Assembly (NCBI RefSeq): GCF_005886805.2
Contig: NZ_CP045429.1
Span: forward strand, 3,070,501 to 3,134,500
Length of the DNA: 64,000 bases
Source of the DNA: Pseudoalteromonas rubra
GTDB taxonomy: Bacteria; Pseudomonadota; Gammaproteobacteria; Enterobacterales; Alteromonadaceae
Reading direction: 5' to 3'
Part shown: positions 26,167 to 34,147 of the stretch, one piece after another
How the letters are laid out: the number at the start of each line of letters is the position of its first letter
How positions within the stretch are numbered: the first letter of the stretch is position 1
The notes under the pieces: generated by a model
Database searches by the model: none
The model's input: the letters and a program-made list of their open reading frames with translations, nothing else
Told to the model about the DNA's origin: nothing
Made by a program: the position numbers and the translations under genes

Positions 26167-26203
26167 AAGCCTGTGGTTCTGTGCGTAGCACACCGACAGG
26201 CTT
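26167..26203. other. Hairpin-forming intergenic segment between fadR and the methyltransferase
   Basis: AAGCCTGT (26167-26174) pairs with ACAGGCTT (26196-26203), and within the loop GTGC (26181-26184) pairs with GCAC (26188-26191). This gives a two-tier hairpin with an internal loop. No T-run follows on either strand. The role is unknown; the remaining gap to 26353 holds nothing that I can support. Confidence 0.45.
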
Positions 26204-26353
26204 CTGCAACTCAATAATCCACTGATTGTACCAGATGATTTAGAACTAACAAGGCATATCTGTACCACGGTGCAACCTCAAATAACATCATGAAGAAAAA
26301 GCACGAATAAAGGAACACACCTGGCCAAGTCGCCATACTTTTTTACCGGTACA

Positions 26354-26956
26354 TTAAGGTTTAACGCCAATCCCCTGAACCACAGCAGCCTGCCCAGTAT
26401 GATATTGTCCTTCTACGACCGGGCGCTCTAATTGTTCAAGGTACGCCCACTCCAGCCCAGGTAATTCTTCAGCTAGCTGGGTCGCACTCAGCATGGTTTC
26501 CACATCATTTCCACCCCCCGTCCCTAACCGGATCTGTTCAGGTGCATAAGCTTCCGTTAAAAATACCCCATTGGGTTTAAGCGCTCTTATCACACGCAAA
26601 TGTAATTGCGCGCGCACAGGCCTCGCAAACGGTGCAAATATCGACACTATACTATCCCATTGCTCTGTACCCAGTTCAAACTCAGCCAAATCAGCATGGA
26701 TAAACTGGACCCGCACATTCATCGCCTCTGCCAGCTGCCGCGCTTTCTCTATTCCTTTAATAGAGGCATCAACAGCCGTTACCTCAAAACCCAGCTTTGC
26801 CAGATATACTGCATTACGCCCCTCTCCTTCTGCCAGGCTCAATATACGTTTGCCTCTAAGCTGCTTTACTCTCGCCTTTAAAAAGTCATTCGGCTCTGTG
26901 CCATAAGCATAATCAGATGCAGCAAAGCGAACATCCCACATAGGATCAAAATTCAT
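26354..26956 (-). CDS. Class I SAM-dependent methyltransferase under MerR-type control
   Basis: Methyltransferase of about 200 aa. SAM motif I is ILSLAEGEGRNAVYLAKLG (38-56), with the acidic end of strand 2 at Asp63 (VTAVDAS). Later motifs include FIHADLAEFEL and LKPNGVFLTEAYAPEQ. The EGEGRNAVYLA block resembles TehB and thiopurine-methyltransferase-like detoxification enzymes, so a role in resistance to a toxic ion or small molecule is possible, but the substrate is unknown. The start is taken as the ATG at 26956 with GAGGAG upstream; a GTG lies one codon earlier. It is divergent from a MerR regulator and has that family's characteristic promoter. Confidence 0.85.
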   Translation of the reverse strand: MNFDPMWDVRFAASDYAYGTEPNDFLKARVKQLRGKRILSLAEGEGRNAVYLAKLGFEVTAVDASIKGIEKARQLAEAMNVRVQFIHADLAEFELGTEQWDSIVSIFAPFARPVRAQLHLRVIRALKPNGVFLTEAYAPEQIRLGTGGGNDVETMLSATQLAEELPGLEWAYLEQLERPVVEGQYHTGQAAVVQGIGVKP

Positions 26957-26987
26957 CACGGTCTCCTCTCGTCAAGTGATATAAACC

Positions 26988-27018
26988 ATGCTACAACTTA
27001 AAGTCGACTTTAGGTCAA
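26988..27018 (-). promoter_or_regulatory. MerR-type promoter/operator of the methyltransferase gene
   Basis: On the minus strand, -35 TTGACC (27018-27013), a 19-bp spacer and -10 TAGCAT (26993-26988). The spacer holds the dyad TAAAGTCGACTTTA. An over-long 19-bp spacer with a centred dyad is the hallmark of promoters activated by MerR-family regulators through DNA distortion. The regulator gene starts 49 bp away on the other strand. Confidence 0.75.
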
Positions 27019-27066
27019 GTACTGATAAACACACTTTGCCTTCGATTTCAGATCAAAGAGAAACAC

Positions 27067-27471
27067 ATGGATATTGCCGATGTCGCCAAAGCCTCCGGGC
27101 TAAAACCTTCCACGCTCAGGTATTACGAACAAAAAGGCCTGATCCACAGCGCTGGTCGACACGGGCTGCGCCGCTATTACGACGCCGCAGTGCTGGAGAA
27201 GCTCGCACTCATAAACCTAGGTCGCTATGTCGGTTTATCTCTGGATGAAATCGGACAGATGCTGCTGCCCAAGGGGGTAGACATAGACCGCGCCCTGCTG
27301 CGCCAAAAAACCGCAGAGCTGGATAAACAAATTGCCTCTATGCAAGCCATTCGAGACAGTCTTCACCATGCTGCGCACTGCCCGGCGCCTAATCATCTGG
27401 CCTGTCCGACTTTTCAGCGACTCATGAAATTGGCCGGAAAGCGCCTAAAACCACAAAAAAGTAAGCTTTAA
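27067..27471 (+). CDS. MerR-family transcriptional regulator
   Basis: 134 aa. The N-terminal winged helix-turn-helix is typical: DIADVAKASGLKPSTLRYYE, then QKGLI and GLRRYYDAAVLEKLALINLG. A long dimerisation helix follows (about 74-100), then a short effector region with two cysteines, C105 and C113 (HAAHCPAPNHLACPTFQR). Paired C-terminal Cys residues occur in metal- or redox-sensing members, but the spacing does not match CueR, ZntR or SoxR. The operator in the divergent promoter (26988-27018) points to the methyltransferase as its target. The effector is unknown. Confidence 0.9.
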   Translation: MDIADVAKASGLKPSTLRYYEQKGLIHSAGRHGLRRYYDAAVLEKLALINLGRYVGLSLDEIGQMLLPKGVDIDRALLRQKTAELDKQIASMQAIRDSLHHAAHCPAPNHLACPTFQRLMKLAGKRLKPQKSKL

Positions 27472-27645
27472 CCGCTTTTTTAAATGCTGTGGCCAATCAG
27501 AATTTATAACTAACAATATCAGACAGTTAAATGTTTCACTTGCATATTTTCAGTGTACATTGATGTCAATTCCGGCCAGATTAAGCAAGCCGACGATCTG
27601 AACATGTTAGCGTTCGGCATAATTTAAATTTAGCTGAGCATTACA

Positions 27646-28818
27646 ATGAACCCACCCAGACAAACTTTACTCGACGTCACCAGGGGCACCGCCGTCCTCG
27701 GTATTCTGTTGATGAATATTCGTCTTTTCTCTGAGCCCTATGCCGCTTATTTCTCCCCCCTGGCACACACAGACCAATCTATCAGTGGACATCTCTGGTG
27801 GCAGATACAGTACCTTTTCGCCGATCAGAAATTTATGGCTATTTTTTCCATGCTGTTTGGGGCCAGTACTGCCCTTATTTGCGATAAACAACTGGCCGTG
27901 GGCAAATCACCCTATGGCTACTACCTGAAACGATTGGCCGTTCTGCTGCTCATCGGTCTGATCCATGCCTACCTGATCTGGCATGGTGACATTCTGGTCT
28001 ATTATGCTCTGTGTGGCCTACTCCCCATGTTATTTGTCCGCGTGCCTGCTTTGTTAACGCTGCTCTTTGGATTGCTGATGCTGGCTGCTGGTAGTGCCAA
28101 CAACCTGATGACATTTAATGCACTCAAACACCTGCCAGACCCGGTTTTGTCCGAAGTCGTTGCACAACACTTTGCCCATTCCGTACTCGTCAATCAGGCC
28201 GAACTGGACGCTTTCACTTCAGATTGGTCAGAGCAAGTCAGCATGCGTGCGCAGCTAGCCGCCGAGTTTCACCTCTCGACTTTTCCTGCCTGGGGGATAT
28301 TTCGGGTATCGGGTTTAATGCTAATTGGCCTTGCGCTCTATCGATTCGGATTTATATCGGGCCGCTTGTCTTGTCGCTGCTATCGCAATGTGGCGCTGCT
28401 TACAATCCCGGCTGGCATGATTTTATCTTACACTGGGCTGTGGCTTAACCAACACCAACACTGGCAATTCCCGGAGTTCTTTTTCAAAAATACGCTCTGG
28501 AATTACTGGGGATCCGTACTCACTGCATGCGGCTATATGGCTTTACTGGCGTATATCAGTAAACGAGCATGGCTGAAACCCTGGCAAGATTATATCGCTC
28601 AGGTAGGCCGTATGGCTTTGAGTAATTATTTACTGCAAAGCCTGATGTGCACCCTGTGGTTTTACGGACTAGGCTTTTTTGCTACAACCAGGATGTCAGA
28701 TGCTGTTTTGACCATCATAGTCATCTGGGCTATTCAATTATACGGGTCAAAACGATGGCTAAAACACTATTCATCTGGACCCGTTGAATTACTCTGGCGC
28801 AACCTGTCAGGTCGCTGA
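27646..28818 (+). CDS. DUF418 family multi-pass membrane protein (YeiB-like)
   Basis: 390-aa polytopic membrane protein. The opening block DVTRGTAVLGILLMNIRLFS and FAMIFSMLFG-type segment (FADQKFMAIFSMLFGAS) are the YeiB/DUF418 N-terminal signature. The C-terminal DUF418 domain includes GRMALSNYLLQSLMCTLWFY and GPVELLWRNLSGR, the usual end. Around ten hydrophobic helices are visible. Function is unestablished; a transport or acyltransferase-like role has been suggested for relatives. Its last 52 bp overlap, tail to tail, with the AraC regulator gene on the other strand. Confidence 0.9.
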   Translation: MNPPRQTLLDVTRGTAVLGILLMNIRLFSEPYAAYFSPLAHTDQSISGHLWWQIQYLFADQKFMAIFSMLFGASTALICDKQLAVGKSPYGYYLKRLAVLLLIGLIHAYLIWHGDILVYYALCGLLPMLFVRVPALLTLLFGLLMLAAGSANNLMTFNALKHLPDPVLSEVVAQHFAHSVLVNQAELDAFTSDWSEQVSMRAQLAAEFHLSTFPAWGIFRVSGLMLIGLALYRFGFISGRLSCRCYRNVALLTIPAGMILSYTGLWLNQHQHWQFPEFFFKNTLWNYWGSVLTACGYMALLAYISKRAWLKPWQDYIAQVGRMALSNYLLQSLMCTLWFYGLGFFATTRMSDAVLTIIVIWAIQLYGSKRWLKHYSSGPVELLWRNLSGR

Positions 28819-29873
28819 GACTGAGTACGCCATTTTGCGGGAGTAAGCTGATAGTGCTTTTTAAATGCCGCATAAAATGCAGCCCGGGTACCAAACCCTG
28901 AGCGATACGCAACCTCTTCCACCGAACAGTCTGTGGTTGTGAGCAACTCTGCGGCATGCCTGACACGACACCCATTAATATAATCATGATAGCGACTGCC
29001 AACATGTTCATTTAATAGCTGCGACAGATTGTGCTGATTGAGTCCAACTCGCTCAGCCAATGTGCTTAAGGTGAGCTCACTGTCCAGAAATAGTTGCTCA
29101 TCATTCATCAAAGTATCCAGCTTACGCCCATAATAAGCTGACAGCGCTGGCGTCAATCCCGACTTCTGATATTTTTTGCGTACTGCCAAACGTTGCTGTT
29201 CGGTGTAGATAACCTCAGGTGAACGGATCACATGCCAGGCTATCAGAAGTAAAAACAACTGCAACGCGGTATTGATGAACACTCTGCTATGCGCCACAGA
29301 TAACGCTCCGGTTGAGTGTGAAATATGATAGATAATTTCAAACACCAAGATCAGCATATTGAGATGACACAAAGAGTGAAGCCAGCTGAGTTTGACAGGC
29401 TCAGGGGCGCCAGGTGTCTGGCGGAGTAGTTGTGATGTTTGCTTTAGCCTGAAATAAGCAGCAATGACATAGACTAGTTCCGCTGGCGCTAGCACGAGCA
29501 ATGCTGTTTTATGCGCTATTAGCGGCGCTGTAAGGACTGCCGTTTTAACCAGCACAATGTGCAACAAAAACAAGCCTGCAGGCAAGAAGAGTAAACACCG
29601 CTGTCGCTGACTAGCAGTCTGATTAGGGCTCTGAGAACCCACGTATAGATAAAAAAGCGGACCCAGCATCAGTGCCATTGGCACGATAAAAAGGTGCAAG
29701 GTGTCACTCGTACCACTGGCAATATCCACCAGCTGTACCAGTCCAATTAACGCAAAATAGCTCAACAGATAACGACTGCTTTTGCGTAGTTTGTGCTCCA
29801 AAGACAACAATAAAAACGCAAATAACAGGCAGGTTGTCGCGCTACTTGCCAAAATGAGATCTTGAAATGACAC
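28767..29873 (-). CDS. Membrane-embedded AraC-family transcriptional regulator
   Basis: 368 aa. The N-terminal two thirds contain about seven hydrophobic helices (for example SATTCLLFAFLLLSLEHKL, HLFIVPMALMLGPLFYLYVG and FLPAGLFLLHIVLVKTAVL). The C-terminal AraC domain (about 262-360) holds both helix-turn-helix units: ELTLSTLAERVGLNQHNLSQ and SVEEVAYRSGFGTRAAFYAAF, then the KKHYQLTPAKWR signature. A 7TM-AraC layout implies sensing of a membrane-soluble or periplasmic signal. The gene follows the Nudix gene by 15 bp on the same strand. Its 3' end overlaps the convergent DUF418 gene by 52 bp. Confidence 0.9.
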   Translation of the reverse strand: MSFQDLILASSATTCLLFAFLLLSLEHKLRKSSRYLLSYFALIGLVQLVDIASGTSDTLHLFIVPMALMLGPLFYLYVGSQSPNQTASQRQRCLLFLPAGLFLLHIVLVKTAVLTAPLIAHKTALLVLAPAELVYVIAAYFRLKQTSQLLRQTPGAPEPVKLSWLHSLCHLNMLILVFEIIYHISHSTGALSVAHSRVFINTALQLFLLLIAWHVIRSPEVIYTEQQRLAVRKKYQKSGLTPALSAYYGRKLDTLMNDEQLFLDSELTLSTLAERVGLNQHNLSQLLNEHVGSRYHDYINGCRVRHAAELLTTTDCSVEEVAYRSGFGTRAAFYAAFKKHYQLTPAKWRTQSQRPDRLRQSNSTGPDE

Positions 29874-29888
29874 CTGTCTCTCAGCGTT

Positions 29889-30296
29889 TTAGCTCAGCCC
29901 AGAGGGGTTTTGAGCCAATAGATTCTGCAAAGATAAAAACAAGGGCTGTGGCAAAGTATCGGGTGAAAACCATCGCCACTGCAGACATTTTTCAGGTTCC
30001 AGTAACTGGGCTTCACCCTCTAAGCACTCCCCCAACATAAATAAGGTGATGTAGTGCTTACCTTCGCTCTCAAACACATCATTAGTGTAATCCAACCGCG
30101 TGACCCGGGTCAGTTCAAGCCCGGTTTCTTCCAGTACTTCACGTCGCGCACACTGCTCTATACTCTCCCCCAGCTCAAGATGACCGCCAGGCGTAGCCCA
30201 GGTATGGGCGCCATGTGCCCCAATGCGTTCACCCAGTAAGATTTGCCCCCGGCGTTTAATCACCACGGCTACACCGACCCGCACAACTGACTGCAT
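29889..30296 (-). CDS. Nudix hydrolase (MutT/NUDT15-like)
   Basis: Nucleoside-diphosphate-linked hydrolase of 135 aa. The Nudix box is complete at residues 38-60: G-H-L-E-L-G-E44, then R52-E-V-L-E-E-T-G59-L, with the expected glutamates for metal binding. The upstream block HTWATPGGHLELGES and downstream WRWFSPDTLP resemble NUDT15-type nucleotide triphosphate diphosphatases. The substrate cannot be assigned. It lies 15 bp before the AraC regulator and probably shares its transcript. Confidence 0.92.
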   Translation of the reverse strand: MQSVVRVGVAVVIKRRGQILLGERIGAHGAHTWATPGGHLELGESIEQCARREVLEETGLELTRVTRLDYTNDVFESEGKHYITLFMLGECLEGEAQLLEPEKCLQWRWFSPDTLPQPLFLSLQNLLAQNPSGLS

Positions 30297-30470
30297 TGCT
30301 TATTTTTCCTTTACTATTTGATGCCACAAAAGATAACACATTTGACCTCTGAAACACGCCTGTCCCTGAAACTAATATTACATTCAGCAGTCAAACTGCA
30401 CGACTAGTCTGAAACCAGTTGCCCGGATGCATTGACAAAGCCATAATAATGGGCAAAAAAAGGAACACTT

Positions 30471-30983
30471 ATGTTAAACAAACTTGCTGAATTTTCTCGC
30501 ACCCGGCTAGCCTGGGGCTTATTGTTTTTTTCTGCTTTTGTGCTCGAAGCTATCGCCCTGTATTTCCAGTATGGGATGGGTCTTGAACCCTGCATCATGT
30601 GTATTTATCAGCGTACAGCCACACTGGGTATTGTCGCTGCTGGTTTGATTGGACTGGCTGCTCCGACGAGCCTGCCTGTGAGACTCATTGCGATGATCTG
30701 CTGGGGCGTGTCGGCCATTTGGGGCTGGCTACTGGCAAAAGAGCACATTAGTATGCAAACCACCACAGATCCTTTTGCTTTTACCTGTGACTTTGTGCCT
30801 AATTTCCCAAGCTTTATGCCGCTGCATGAATGGCTCCCGGCCTTCTTCGCTGCAACCGGCGATTGTGGTAATATAGACTGGTTTTTCGCGGGTCTGTCGA
30901 TGCCAGGCTGGATGGAAGTCATATTTGCACTTTACAGCCTCTGTTTCATCGCCTTTGCCGCCGTATTTATTGCTAAAAGATGA
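30471..30983 (+). CDS. dsbB: Disulfide bond formation protein DsbB
   Basis: Four-helix inner-membrane quinone reductase that reoxidises periplasmic DsbA (170 aa). The redox pairs are Cys41/Cys44 (LEPCIMCIYQR) in periplasmic loop 1, and Cys106/Cys132 in loop 2 (FTCDFVP and TGDCGNIDW). Transmembrane segments lie at about 14-32, 48-64, 70-88 and 145-165. AAAAGGAAC precedes the ATG. It is followed 7 bp later by a small membrane protein gene, probably cotranscribed. nhaB, a frequent dsbB neighbour, is absent. Confidence 0.96.
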   Translation: MLNKLAEFSRTRLAWGLLFFSAFVLEAIALYFQYGMGLEPCIMCIYQRTATLGIVAAGLIGLAAPTSLPVRLIAMICWGVSAIWGWLLAKEHISMQTTTDPFAFTCDFVPNFPSFMPLHEWLPAFFAATGDCGNIDWFFAGLSMPGWMEVIFALYSLCFIAFAAVFIAKR

Positions 30984-30990
30984 GAAGTAA

Positions 30991-31293
30991 ATGGTTTTCA
31001 GACTCAGTAAACTTGCCGAATTAAATGACTTTGCACTGCGCGATAAACAACGTATCAAAGCACTGGCTTTGGCCCAGCTGTCGGCATCGCACAAGATTTT
31101 GCTTAATATCGCCAAGCTTTTGCTACTGACGCCACTGTTTATGGCACTGGCGTTTATAGAGGGCTGGCTACTGTTACCTGTGCTACTTGTTTGTGGATTG
31201 GCATACCCTCTGCTCACCGTACCACTGGAAATACAGTTCGCCCGGCCTCATTTGCACCACGCTATTGCAGAGTTTCGTAAAACACACCCCTAA
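30991..31293 (+). CDS. Small membrane protein downstream of dsbB, unknown
   Basis: 100-aa protein with a soluble N-terminus (RLSKLAELNDFALRDKQRIK) and two close hydrophobic segments (ILLNIAKLLLLTPLFMALAF and WLLLPVLLVCGLAYPLLTVP). A short tail follows, with His residues (FARPHLHHAIAEF). It lies 7 bp after dsbB, so it is probably in the same unit. I do not recognise a family with certainty. A hairpin with an A-rich 5' side starts at the stop codon. Confidence 0.75.
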   Translation: MVFRLSKLAELNDFALRDKQRIKALALAQLSASHKILLNIAKLLLLTPLFMALAFIEGWLLLPVLLVCGLAYPLLTVPLEIQFARPHLHHAIAEFRKTHP

Positions 31294-31317
31294 AAAAAGT
31301 GGTGCACCGCACCACTT
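31292..31317 (-). terminator. Terminator of the 52-aa peptide gene
   Basis: On the minus strand, AAGTGGTGC, loop GGT, GCACCACTT (31317-31297) runs into seven T residues. It lies 23 bp after the stop of the small peptide gene at 31340. On the plus strand the same hairpin follows the dsbB-linked gene without a T-run. Confidence 0.82.
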
Positions 31318-31339
31318 AACTACTCGTCAGCCTCTGGCA

Positions 31340-31498
31340 CTATGCGCGGCAATCAGGTCCTTTGCTTAACTCTTCACACCAGACCGTCCAGGGCTTAGTC
31401 GTATATCCGCCCCCAATCTGAGGTGTGTTAGCCTGGTCTAGTACTTTATGTTGTTCATTTAGACGCTTTAGCTTGCAGGTTTTTAATTGTAGTTTCAT
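31340..31498 (-). CDS. 52-aa Cys-containing peptide with TPQIGGG leader-like motif (candidate RiPP precursor)
   Basis: Short gene of 52 codons plus stop. GAAGGAAG lies 8-9 bp before the ATG at 31498, and a strong terminator follows. The protein divides into two parts. The N-terminal leader-like half is Lys/Leu-rich (MKLQLKTCKLKRLNEQHKVL, then DQANTPQIGGG). The C-terminal core of about 21 residues follows the Gly triplet, with two cysteines and two tryptophans (YTTKPWTVWCEELSKGPDCR, then A). A double-Gly-type boundary and a short Cys/Ser/Thr core are the layout of bacteriocin and lanthipeptide-like precursors. From memory, similar 'KL-x-L ... TPQ-V/I-GGG' small proteins occur in Pseudoalteromonas, some auto-labelled class I lanthipeptide. 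No modification enzyme or peptidase-transporter lies in the window. The gene is divergent from a TonB-dependent receptor. Coding status is well supported; function is not. Confidence 0.72.
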   Translation of the reverse strand: MKLQLKTCKLKRLNEQHKVLDQANTPQIGGGYTTKPWTVWCEELSKGPDCRA

Positions 31499-31530
31499 AG
31501 TTTAGCTTCCTTCTGGGTGATTGTTTCATG

Positions 31531-31560
31531 ATCATAAAATCACAAGTACCCTAGTAGCAA
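31531..31560 (-). promoter_or_regulatory. Possible sigma-70 promoter for the 52-aa peptide gene
   Basis: On the minus strand, TTGCTA (31560-31555), an 18-bp spacer and TATGAT (31536-31531). This predicts a short leader of about 25-30 bases before the ATG at 31498. The -35 is weak. Confidence 0.35.
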
Positions 31561-31793
31561 CAAGTGCAAAAAACATACAAATGTTACAAATTAATGCATT
31601 CGACACACTCCATCATATTATTGAAATTTACTGAGCACTCTGCCGACATTCTTCTGCCTAGTTGAGTTTATACACCAGCCCTGCGAGCCACAATTTAGCT
31701 GCTATACTCAATGGCAACGATCCGATAGATAGGGTCATTAGAGCTGGATTATTCTCCAGGGAGTAGGAATAATTGTCATTAATAAGGTACTGA

Positions 31794-34145
31794 ATGAACA
31801 ATAGACTCCCCAGCATCGCGCACTTGTGCGCAAGTTGTGTGCTGTTTAGCTCAATATCCTGGGCTGATACACAGCCCGATAGTGACAACGATGTATTTGC
31901 TTTGTCTATTGATGAGCTGATGGAAGTAACCGTTGAGGCACGAAAAGTCAAAGAGGATGCACTGGCTATACCCGTCTCTATTTCCGTCATGTCTGAACAA
32001 TTTCTGCGCGAACGCAACGTCAATACTTTGCTAGAAGCCGCTTATTTTATTCCCAATATAGATATCACCACGGTCGGCGAAAACTCTGGCTGTACACACT
32101 GTGCCAACATTACCATCCGTGGCATTGGTCAGGTTGACCCGCTTCCCACCGTCGATCCCAGTGTGGGGCTTTATCTAGATGGGGTTTACTATGCACGCTC
32201 CCCAGGGGGAATTTTTGACCTGTATGATGTACGTCAGATAGAAGTACTACGAGGCCCTCAGGGCGCTATTTTCGGTAAAAACACCATAGGCGGCGCTGTC
32301 ACTATCTACACACACGACCCCATCGCAGATACTTTTGCAGATGGCGAAATCACGCTGGGCGCTTTTGAGCGCCGAGATGTACGTATGCGCGCTAACCTTG
32401 AGCTCAACGACTCACTCAGTAGCCGTTTGACATTCACTCACCTCAATCGGGATGGTTTTGTCAGGCGTGACAATGGCGAATTTGAAGGTGGGCAAGATGA
32501 GTGGGCGGTCAGCGCCAAGTTTCGCTACCAGGTGACGCCTGAATTAACGACTCAATTATCTGTGGATCAGCGCAGGATCAATTCAGGCTCCGCCCCATCT
32601 ATCCTTGCAGCTAAAAACGACCAAGCCGACTTGCTAGTGCTATACAACGACTTAGTCACACAAAGTGGCGTTGCTGATCCTTACCCGCCGCTACAGATCT
32701 TCGGTTCAGCACACCAAAGCGCTTCGCGCGGCACAAACTTTAACACACTAGATCAATCCGGTGCTTTGCTCTCAGTCGAATGGCAAACCCCAAAACAGTG
32801 GCAAATAAAGTCCTTGACGGCCTATCGGGAGTTTTACGCAACCTATGGTCGCGATTTTGACAATAACCCGGCTGTCATTGGCGATACGCAGGATTTTCAG
32901 CGTCAGTTTCAGTTCAGCCAGGAACTGAATATCAGCGGCAGTGCCCTGAACGATCAACTCAGTTGGTTAGTCGGCTTATTCCATTTTGATGAACACATCA
33001 ATCATCTGACCGACCTGGTCTTTATCGGTGGGTTATATCAGGCACTGGAAAATGTACAAGGACCATTAGACGGCTCGCCACTGAATAACCCCACCAGCAT
33101 AGGCGGGCCAGGTAACCCGCTCAACATTGGCCTGGACATAGACAGTGGTTTTGACAATGAAGTGGATATTAAAAGTACCGCAATATACACCCATGCCAAA
33201 TACGCACTGACGCGTCACTGGGCTTTTCATTTTGGTGGGCGGCTTACGTTCGAAGATAAGATGCAACAGGTTCAGAGTGACGCAGACAATGCGGGGGTCA
33301 TTTTGATAGACAGAACGCAGCAAACACAGGGGCAAAAAAACGGCGGCCCTATTGAACGAAGTTGGCGAGTGTTTTCTCCGCAAGGCGGATTAGAGTATCA
33401 CTTTAACGACAAACACTTCGTCTATTTGAGTGCATCACGGGGGTTTAAATCAGGTGGATTTAACGGCATTCCGAATTCCCCCACCTCAGCTCAACCATTT
33501 GACCCCGAATACCTGAAGGCTTATGAGCTGGGCTATAAGACCAAATTGCTAGCAGATACTCTTCAACTCAGCGTCGCAGCTTTTGATATGCAGCACAAAG
33601 CCATGCAGCTACGGGGTGGCCAATCGACAGACGCCGGCCTTGAGATCTTTATCGACAATGTCGGAGAGACCAGTATTCGGGGCATTGAAGCCAGCTTTAA
33701 GGCTATACCTGCACACGACTGGCACCTTTCAGGTAACCTATCATACACAGATGCACAATTTGATTCAGTCGGTACAGCCACACAGGTAACAACAGACAGC
33801 ACATTAATGCGCTCACCGCGTTGGACTGCAGCATTGGGATTACGTTACCACTGGCCGATTGCACAACAGCAACCAGTTAAGGTGTCACTCAACTGGGGCT
33901 TTCGAAGCAAAACGTATAACGATGTATATAATACTGAGCTTGGGGCGCAAGGCAGCTTTGCTCTTTTAAACGCGCGGATCAGTCACGCTATCACAGCACA
34001 AATGGAAGTTGCGCTGTTTGTTCGCAACCTCACGGATAAACGCGTGTTAATTGGCGGCAATGACTTTACCGAGGTCTTCGGTGTGTCCGAACATTACCTG
34101 GCCCTTCCCAGAGAGTGGGGTCTCTCCCTGTCTTACCAGTTTTAA
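31794..34145 (+). CDS. TonB-dependent outer-membrane receptor, substrate unknown
   Basis: 783-aa receptor. The signal peptide ends near residue 24 (SSISWA, then DTQ). The plug domain (about 45-165) includes VTVEARKVKEDALAIPVSIS, VGLYLDGVYYAR, and the IEVLRGPQGAIFGKNTIGGA block. The 22-strand barrel follows and ends in the C-terminal aromatic signature SLSYQF. The plug carries an unusual C-T-H-C motif (SGCTHCANITIRGIG). The family resembles TBDRs of marine and sphingomonad bacteria (FKSGGFNG and AYELGYKTKL blocks), not classic siderophore receptors. The ligand cannot be assigned. AAGG lies 8 bp before the ATG. A solute-binding-like gene follows 2 bp after its stop, and the small peptide gene diverges upstream. 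Confidence 0.9.
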   Translation: MNNRLPSIAHLCASCVLFSSISWADTQPDSDNDVFALSIDELMEVTVEARKVKEDALAIPVSISVMSEQFLRERNVNTLLEAAYFIPNIDITTVGENSGCTHCANITIRGIGQVDPLPTVDPSVGLYLDGVYYARSPGGIFDLYDVRQIEVLRGPQGAIFGKNTIGGAVTIYTHDPIADTFADGEITLGAFERRDVRMRANLELNDSLSSRLTFTHLNRDGFVRRDNGEFEGGQDEWAVSAKFRYQVTPELTTQLSVDQRRINSGSAPSILAAKNDQADLLVLYNDLVTQSGVADPYPPLQIFGSAHQSASRGTNFNTLDQSGALLSVEWQTPKQWQIKSLTAYREFYATYGRDFDNNPAVIGDTQDFQRQFQFSQELNISGSALNDQLSWLVGLFHFDEHINHLTDLVFIGGLYQALENVQGPLDGSPLNNPTSIGGPGNPLNIGLDIDSGFDNEVDIKSTAIYTHAKYALTRHWAFHFGGRLTFEDKMQQVQSDADNAGVILIDRTQQTQGQKNGGPIERSWRVFSPQGGLEYHFNDKHFVYLSASRGFKSGGFNGIPNSPTSAQPFDPEYLKAYELGYKTKLLADTLQLSVAAFDMQHKAMQLRGGQSTDAGLEIFIDNVGETSIRGIEASFKAIPAHDWHLSGNLSYTDAQFDSVGTATQVTTDSTLMRSPRWTAALGLRYHWPIAQQQPVKVSLNWGFRSKTYNDVYNTELGAQGSFALLNARISHAITAQMEVALFVRNLTDKRVLIGGNDFTEVFGVSEHYLALPREWGLSLSYQF

Positions 34146-34147
34146 AG

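Noticed and set aside
31658..32023. 121-codon minus-strand open frame opposite the start of the TonB receptor gene
   Set aside because: Most of it lies antisense to the receptor signal peptide and plug. It has no ribosome-binding site and a Ser/Thr/Leu-rich composition typical of a shadow frame.
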